Positions 60,011 through 64,000 of a DNA stretch of 64,000 bases are shown here, one piece after another (within the stretch, counting starts at the first letter, position 1; the number at the start of each line of letters is the position of its first letter). The stretch comes from Candidatus Kaiserbacteria bacterium (lineage in GTDB: Bacteria; Patescibacteria; Paceibacteria; UBA9973; UBA2103), in contig JACPGH010000003.1 in assembly GCA_016182485.1 (NCBI GenBank), positions 1 through 64,000 of the forward strand. Reading direction: 5' to 3'. The notes under the pieces are model-generated. The model worked only from the letters and a program-made list of their open reading frames with translations, was not told the DNA's origin and ran no database searches. Both the position numbers and the translations under genes were made by a program.

Positions 60011-61561
60011 ATGCAGCCCCGCCGCCTCTCTGCCGGAAAACAGAAATTCCTGCCGCACCGACCCCTTGTAGCGTCCTCCGCTTTTATTGCGAAGCTGCGC
60101 ACGAACGAAAGCGCGGATTGGGCACGCGCAACGGGAGCGGCCATACTCAGATATTTTAAGGATGCCTGCGCCCGCGTTCCGGCATACCGGCAATTCTTGA
60201 AAAGTCTCGGTGTCGAACCATCCTCGATCAAAACCGCTAAAGATATCGGGCGCATCCCGCCGATCACTAAAGAGAATTATTTGCGCGCGAATCCTTGGAA
60301 CAAACTCTGCAGAGCCGGGACCCTCGCACACGAATCTTTGGTTCTTACCGCTACGTCCGGCTCGACCGGCCAGCCTTTTTACATTCCGCGCACGGATGAC
60401 ATTCACGAGGCCTCGATGGTCTATCACCGGCTTTTTCTCGAACGCAGCGGCCTCGACCGCGCCAAGCCGACGCTCGTCATAGTCGGATTCGGCATGGGCG
60501 TATGGATCGGCGGCATTCTTACCTATGAAGCCTTTCGCCGCATCTCGCAGGGCGGCTGGCCGCTTACGCTCATTACGCCGGGCGTGAATAAGAAAGAGAT
60601 CTTCGAAGCGCTGACGCATATCGCGTCCTCATACGAGCAGATCATCCTGTGCGGATATCCTCCTTTCATAAAAGATGTGATCGACGAGGCCCCCGACCAA
60701 GGGATCGAGTGGAAGCGATGGGATATGCGCATCGTTTGCGCCGCGGAAGCTTTCTCGGAGCATTTCCGCGAATATCTGATGCAAAAGACCGGCATGAAAG
60801 ATCCGTTCCGCAGCGTTATGAATATTTACGGCAGCGCGGAGCTCGGCTCCATGGCGACCGAGACGCCTCTCTCGATACTGTTGCGCCGGCTGGCCGTGGC
60901 GAATGAAGCGCTCTATCGGAAGCTTTTCAGCGAGGCGCACCGTTTGCCGACCTTAGCACAGTTCATTCCCGACTTCATTTCGTTTGAAGCGGGGAAGGGC
61001 GGCGAAATATATGCGACCGGCGGCGCTGCTCTGCCCTTCATCAGATATGATATCGGCGATCAGGGCGGTGTTTTCACTTATCGGGACGCGGCGCGCGCGT
61101 GCGCGGACATTGGCATTGATCTCTCTGCCGAGACAAAGCGCGCAGGCATCAATGAGACGGTCATGGAACTCCCGTTCGTCTATCTTTATGAGCGCAAAGA
61201 TCTCTCGACCAAACTGTACGGCGCGATAATTTTCCCCGAGCATGTGAAGATCGGTCTACAGAATCCGGCACTGGAGAAATTCATCACCGGCCGCTTCACT
61301 ATGACGACCGAGCATGATGCTCAACACAACGAATATCTCGAAGTTAATGTCGAGCTCAAGCACGGCGTAAAGAACGGAGAGGCGATACGCGCGGCGCTTG
61401 TCGGGAGCGTTATGAAAAGCCTATGCGCCTCGAGCGGCGAATATAAAAACAATGTCACGAATATGGGAGAGCGCGTTGCGCCGCGCATCGTCTTCTGGCC
61501 GCACGAAGACCGGAAATATTTCCCGCCGGGCATCAAGCAGAAGTGGGTCATCCGCACATGA
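60011..61561 (+). CDS. CapK/PaaK-like adenylate-forming enzyme
   Basis: 516 residues from ATG 60011. ANL-superfamily P-loop TATSGSTGQP near 115, NIYGSAELGSM as the A5-type motif, and LPFIRYDIGDQGG as the A7 region. Similar to phenylacetate-CoA ligase and to CapK of polysaccharide clusters. It would activate a carboxylate as its adenylate. Followed 30 nt later by an E1-like enzyme. Confidence 0.85.
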   Translation: MQPRRLSAGKQKFLPHRPLVASSAFIAKLRTNESADWARATGAAILRYFKDACARVPAYRQFLKSLGVEPSSIKTAKDIGRIPPITKENYLRANPWNKLCRAGTLAHESLVLTATSGSTGQPFYIPRTDDIHEASMVYHRLFLERSGLDRAKPTLVIVGFGMGVWIGGILTYEAFRRISQGGWPLTLITPGVNKKEIFEALTHIASSYEQIILCGYPPFIKDVIDEAPDQGIEWKRWDMRIVCAAEAFSEHFREYLMQKTGMKDPFRSVMNIYGSAELGSMATETPLSILLRRLAVANEALYRKLFSEAHRLPTLAQFIPDFISFEAGKGGEIYATGGAALPFIRYDIGDQGGVFTYRDAARACADIGIDLSAETKRAGINETVMELPFVYLYERKDLSTKLYGAIIFPEHVKIGLQNPALEKFITGRFTMTTEHDAQHNEYLEVNVELKHGVKNGEAIRAALVGSVMKSLCASSGEYKNNVTNMGERVAPRIVFWPHEDRKYFPPGIKQKWVIRT

Positions 61562-61591
61562 GTCTGCGAGCCGCATGCTAGCATATCGGTT

Positions 61592-62767
61592 ATGGAAAAA
61601 TCTTTAAGCCTGCTGCGTCACAAGAAGATCGCGTCGAAGCCGTTACTGCTCGACCTGTCACTTCCCAAAGATCGAGATCGTTTTGAAACTCTGGTCGTTG
61701 AAGGAGAGGTCAGGCAAATCTCGGACGATTTCGAAGAAGAGCAGCGCGAGCTCTTCGGCATCCGGAATCCTTCACGCGTGTACGCTCCGGGGTTTGAAGA
61801 AGAATTCAAGAAATACTACAAATCGCTGTCGCAAGAGAAGCCCCTTTGGGAGCATGGCAGGTGGGCCTACTTTTCCTGGCGGTATCTCGCCGCGCACATC
61901 TTGCCTGAAGAGGAGTATCGTCTGGTCCGCACGGCGCGTAATCAGAATCTTATTACCAAAGAAGAGCAGGAGAAGTTCTATAACGCGACTATAGGTATCG
62001 CGGGGCTCTCGGTCGGCTCTTCGGTCGCATTCGCTATCGCGCTCGGCGGCGGCGGCAAGCGCATGAAGCTCGCCGATATGGACCGGTTGGCGCTTTCCAA
62101 TACCAATCGTATTCTCGCCGGCGCCGACCGGCTCGGGATGCTGAAGGTAGAGATGGCCGCGCGCACGATCTACGAGATCAATCCGTATGCCGAGCTCGAG
62201 CTGCATCCGGAAGGTCTAACATCGGAAAATATCGAAGCTTTTTTCGAAGGACTTGATATCGTTGTGGACGAGATTGATAACTTGGCAGTGAAGTATCTTA
62301 TCCGCGAGCAGGCAAAGAAGCGAAAGATTGCGGTCGTTATGGCCGCGGACAACGGTGACAACGCGGTCGTGGACGTCGAACGTTATGATCTTGACCCGCA
62401 GCCTGAGTTTTTCCACGGGCGCATGGGAGAGGTCTCCTACGAGATGCTCAAGGGACTCGATAAATTCGGCATCGGGAAGATGATCACCAAACACGTCGGA
62501 CCGGAGAATGTCACGGAGCGCATGCAGCAGTCGCTCACCGAAATGGGGAAGACGATCGTCTCGTGGCCGCAGCTTGGCGGCGCCGCCATGGTAAACGGCG
62601 CGGCGGTCGCGTATTGCGTACGCAAAATTCTGAACAGGCAGCCGCTCGAATCGAACCGCGCGCTCGTCTCGCTCGATGAAAAGCTCGTGCCCGACTATCA
62701 CGCGCCCGAGGCCGTCGCGCACCGGCAGCAAATCTCCGCGGATTTCGCAAGAGGTTTCGGGCTATGA
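61592..62767 (+). CDS. ThiF/E1-like adenylyltransferase-fold protein
   Basis: 391 residues. An N-terminal extension of about 125 residues precedes a ThiF/MoeB/E1 Rossmann domain: ATIGIAGLSVGSSVAFAIALGGG, LADMDRLALSNTNRI (nucleotide and Mg ligands) and VVDEIDNLAVKYLIREQAKK. No catalytic-Cys loop or CxxC zinc pairs can be seen, so it may adenylate without forming a thioester. No ubiquitin-like protein is adjacent. Substrate unknown. Confidence 0.82.
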   Translation: MEKSLSLLRHKKIASKPLLLDLSLPKDRDRFETLVVEGEVRQISDDFEEEQRELFGIRNPSRVYAPGFEEEFKKYYKSLSQEKPLWEHGRWAYFSWRYLAAHILPEEEYRLVRTARNQNLITKEEQEKFYNATIGIAGLSVGSSVAFAIALGGGGKRMKLADMDRLALSNTNRILAGADRLGMLKVEMAARTIYEINPYAELELHPEGLTSENIEAFFEGLDIVVDEIDNLAVKYLIREQAKKRKIAVVMAADNGDNAVVDVERYDLDPQPEFFHGRMGEVSYEMLKGLDKFGIGKMITKHVGPENVTERMQQSLTEMGKTIVSWPQLGGAAMVNGAAVAYCVRKILNRQPLESNRALVSLDEKLVPDYHAPEAVAHRQQISADFARGFGL

Positions 62768-62798
62768 TTGGCTTTCAAGTCTATTCCCGTGGGGAACG

Positions 62799-64000
62799 AT
62801 GAGTACGGAATACATCATAAGAGACTTCTTGGAAGTCAGATCTGCTGGAGGCGCGAGTTTTAGTCCTGACGGTACGCGGGTTGCGTATCAGAGTAACGTT
62901 ACTGGCACATCCCAAGTTTTTCTTGTGCCTGCTGAAGGAGGAGAGCCCGAACAGCTTACAGATTTTCAAGACTCAGTTTCTTTCGCGCGGTTCTCTCCGA
63001 CTGAGGATGTGCTCATCTTTGGGAAGGCCGAAGGCGGCAACGAGCAGACGCAATTGTATTTGCTAGATCTCGCTACCCGGCAAATCACCGAAATCACCGC
63101 AAGGCCCAATGTAAGGCATGACTTTGGAGGATGGTCCCGAGACGGGAAGAGCATATGTTTCGCTTCGAATGAAAGAAATGGGAAGGATTTCGACGTGTAC
63201 GTCATGGATATTAATACGCTCGAAACGCGCTGCATCTTCGATGGGGGAGAATGGTGCGCCGCAGAAGGATTCTCTCCACAGGCCACATACGTAGTTGTAC
63301 GGAAGAAGCATTCAAATTCGAATACGGACTTGTATCTTTGCCATCTTGAGACAGGCACTGTCGACCACATCACTCCGCATGATGGGAATGTATTTTACGC
63401 AGGATCGTTTTGGCTCCCCGATGAATCCGCTTTCTTTTTTGTGCAGGATCACGCTAGAGAATTCAAGGGTCTTGCTCGCTATTCGCTCGCTGAAAGGAAA
63501 TCCCAATATGTCCTTTCTCCGGATTGGGACGTCGAAGGTGTCGCCATAGATCGGATCGGCAAGAATATCGCTGTCACGGTAAACGAGGATGGATACGAAC
63601 GGGTGACTATATATGACGCAATAAGATTCGAGCCTCGCCCGTATCATCTGCCCGCAGGCAATGTCTACCAGACCAGATTTTCTGAAAGCGGTTCGCAAAT
63701 CGCGTTTAGTTTAGGCGACTCGCGCCGAACGTCGGACGTATGGATACATAGCTTGGAAACAGGAGAATCACGTCAGCTCACGCATAGTCGCCAGGGCGTT
63801 CCGCCTGAAGCGATGGTTGAGCCAGAACTCATCCGCTTCGCGTCTTTCGACGGGCTCCCAGTCCCAGCTTTCGTTTACAGGCCGAAGGGAATCAAGCCTG
63901 GAATGAAGGTTCCGGTGGTTATTAATATCCATGGCGGTCCCGAAGAGCAGTATCAGCCGGCATATCACCCAGTGATGCAGTACCTGGTGCACAGCGGATA
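62799..64000 (+). CDS. S9-family peptidase (prolyl oligopeptidase/acylaminoacyl peptidase), 3' end outside window
   Basis: About 400 codons are visible, open to the end of the window. An N-terminal TolB/WD-like beta-propeller with repeated blade motifs (GASFSPDGTRVAYQSN, FSPTEDVLIFGKAEGG, WSRDGKSICFASNERNG) is followed by the start of the alpha/beta hydrolase domain (FDGLPVPAFVYRPKG, VPVVINIHGGPE). The catalytic Ser-Asp-His lie beyond the window. No signal peptide, so probably a cytosolic peptidase. Confidence 0.9.
   Translation, partial: MSTEYIIRDFLEVRSAGGASFSPDGTRVAYQSNVTGTSQVFLVPAEGGEPEQLTDFQDSVSFARFSPTEDVLIFGKAEGGNEQTQLYLLDLATRQITEITARPNVRHDFGGWSRDGKSICFASNERNGKDFDVYVMDINTLETRCIFDGGEWCAAEGFSPQATYVVVRKKHSNSNTDLYLCHLETGTVDHITPHDGNVFYAGSFWLPDESAFFFVQDHAREFKGLARYSLAERKSQYVLSPDWDVEGVAIDRIGKNIAVTVNEDGYERVTIYDAIRFEPRPYHLPAGNVYQTRFSESGSQIAFSLGDSRRTSDVWIHSLETGESRQLTHSRQGVPPEAMVEPELIRFASFDGLPVPAFVYRPKGIKPGMKVPVVINIHGGPEEQYQPAYHPVMQYLVHSG

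Overview
The window looks like chromosomal DNA of a Candidate Phyla Radiation (Patescibacteria) bacterium, probably of the Parcubacteria group. That placement is an inference. It rests on a compact gene layout, a Patescibacteria-style type IV pilus cluster, start codons placed 6-10 nt after a -10 hexamer (leaderless transcripts), an Avd/target-type diversity-generating retroelement, and the lack of amino-acid or cofactor biosynthesis genes. No rRNA is present. One tRNA, an initiator-like tRNA-Met, is visible.

Layout. 1-2148: 3' part of a large secreted protein (FN3 repeats, dockerin-like and peptidoglycan-binding domains). 2278-14304: type IV pilus cluster (pilM, pilN, pilO, small membrane protein, pilB, response regulator, pilT, pilC, two tandem pilins, pilD, three pseudopilins and a PilX-like protein fused to a glycine-rich domain). 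14355-18883: ligA, gatC, gatA and a membrane protein. 18886-21594 (minus): P2-type cation ATPase. 21686-31647: a tRNA-fMet-like gene followed by an accessory array of small unrelated genes (GIY-YIG, ABC-F remnant, beta-lactamase-like, HAD, CsaA copies, HhH-GPD-like, RdgB, HIT, NIF3-like, alpha/beta and SGNH hydrolases). This array carries an IS481-like transposase, an almost exact 142-bp repeat and further repeat elements placed straight after stop codons. 31804-36661: cold shock protein, two glycosyltransferases, a glycogen-debranching-like glucosidase and a DUF72 protein. 36621-42162: non-homologous end-joining genes (LigD ligase-polymerase, a separate phosphoesterase, Ku) surrounding a degraded diversity-generating retroelement (DGR). 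42242-49327: copper/redox island (CsoR, CopA, DUF1573, CcdA-like and accessory membrane proteins) with a second DGR-target-like gene inside it. 49389-51423 (minus): ECF sigma factor, membrane partner and a DUF5666 protein. 51465-59538: hydroxyacid dehydrogenase, UDG-like protein, a Cys-rich small protein, and an operon for glycerate kinase, PEP synthase and enolase. 60011-64000: CapK-like adenylating enzyme, E1/ThiF-like enzyme and the start of an S9 peptidase.

The most notable object is the DGR at 39.1-41.1 kb. A 95-nt template repeat (40118-40212) matches the 3' end of an upstream target gene (39707-39801). All nine AAC codons of the template are changed in the target and nearly every difference is at an adenine, which is the signature of adenine-directed mutagenic retrohoming. 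The avd gene is present, but the reverse transcriptase survives only as three out-of-frame fragments. The cassette therefore appears to have worked in the past and to be dead in cis now.

A second genome-scale oddity is a set of perfect inverted repeats with a one-nucleotide centre. Their sequences are unrelated to each other, and they sit inside coding regions (ligA, ppsA, the glycerate kinase gene, copA) or at gene ends, where they add in-frame peptide insertions or a stop codon.
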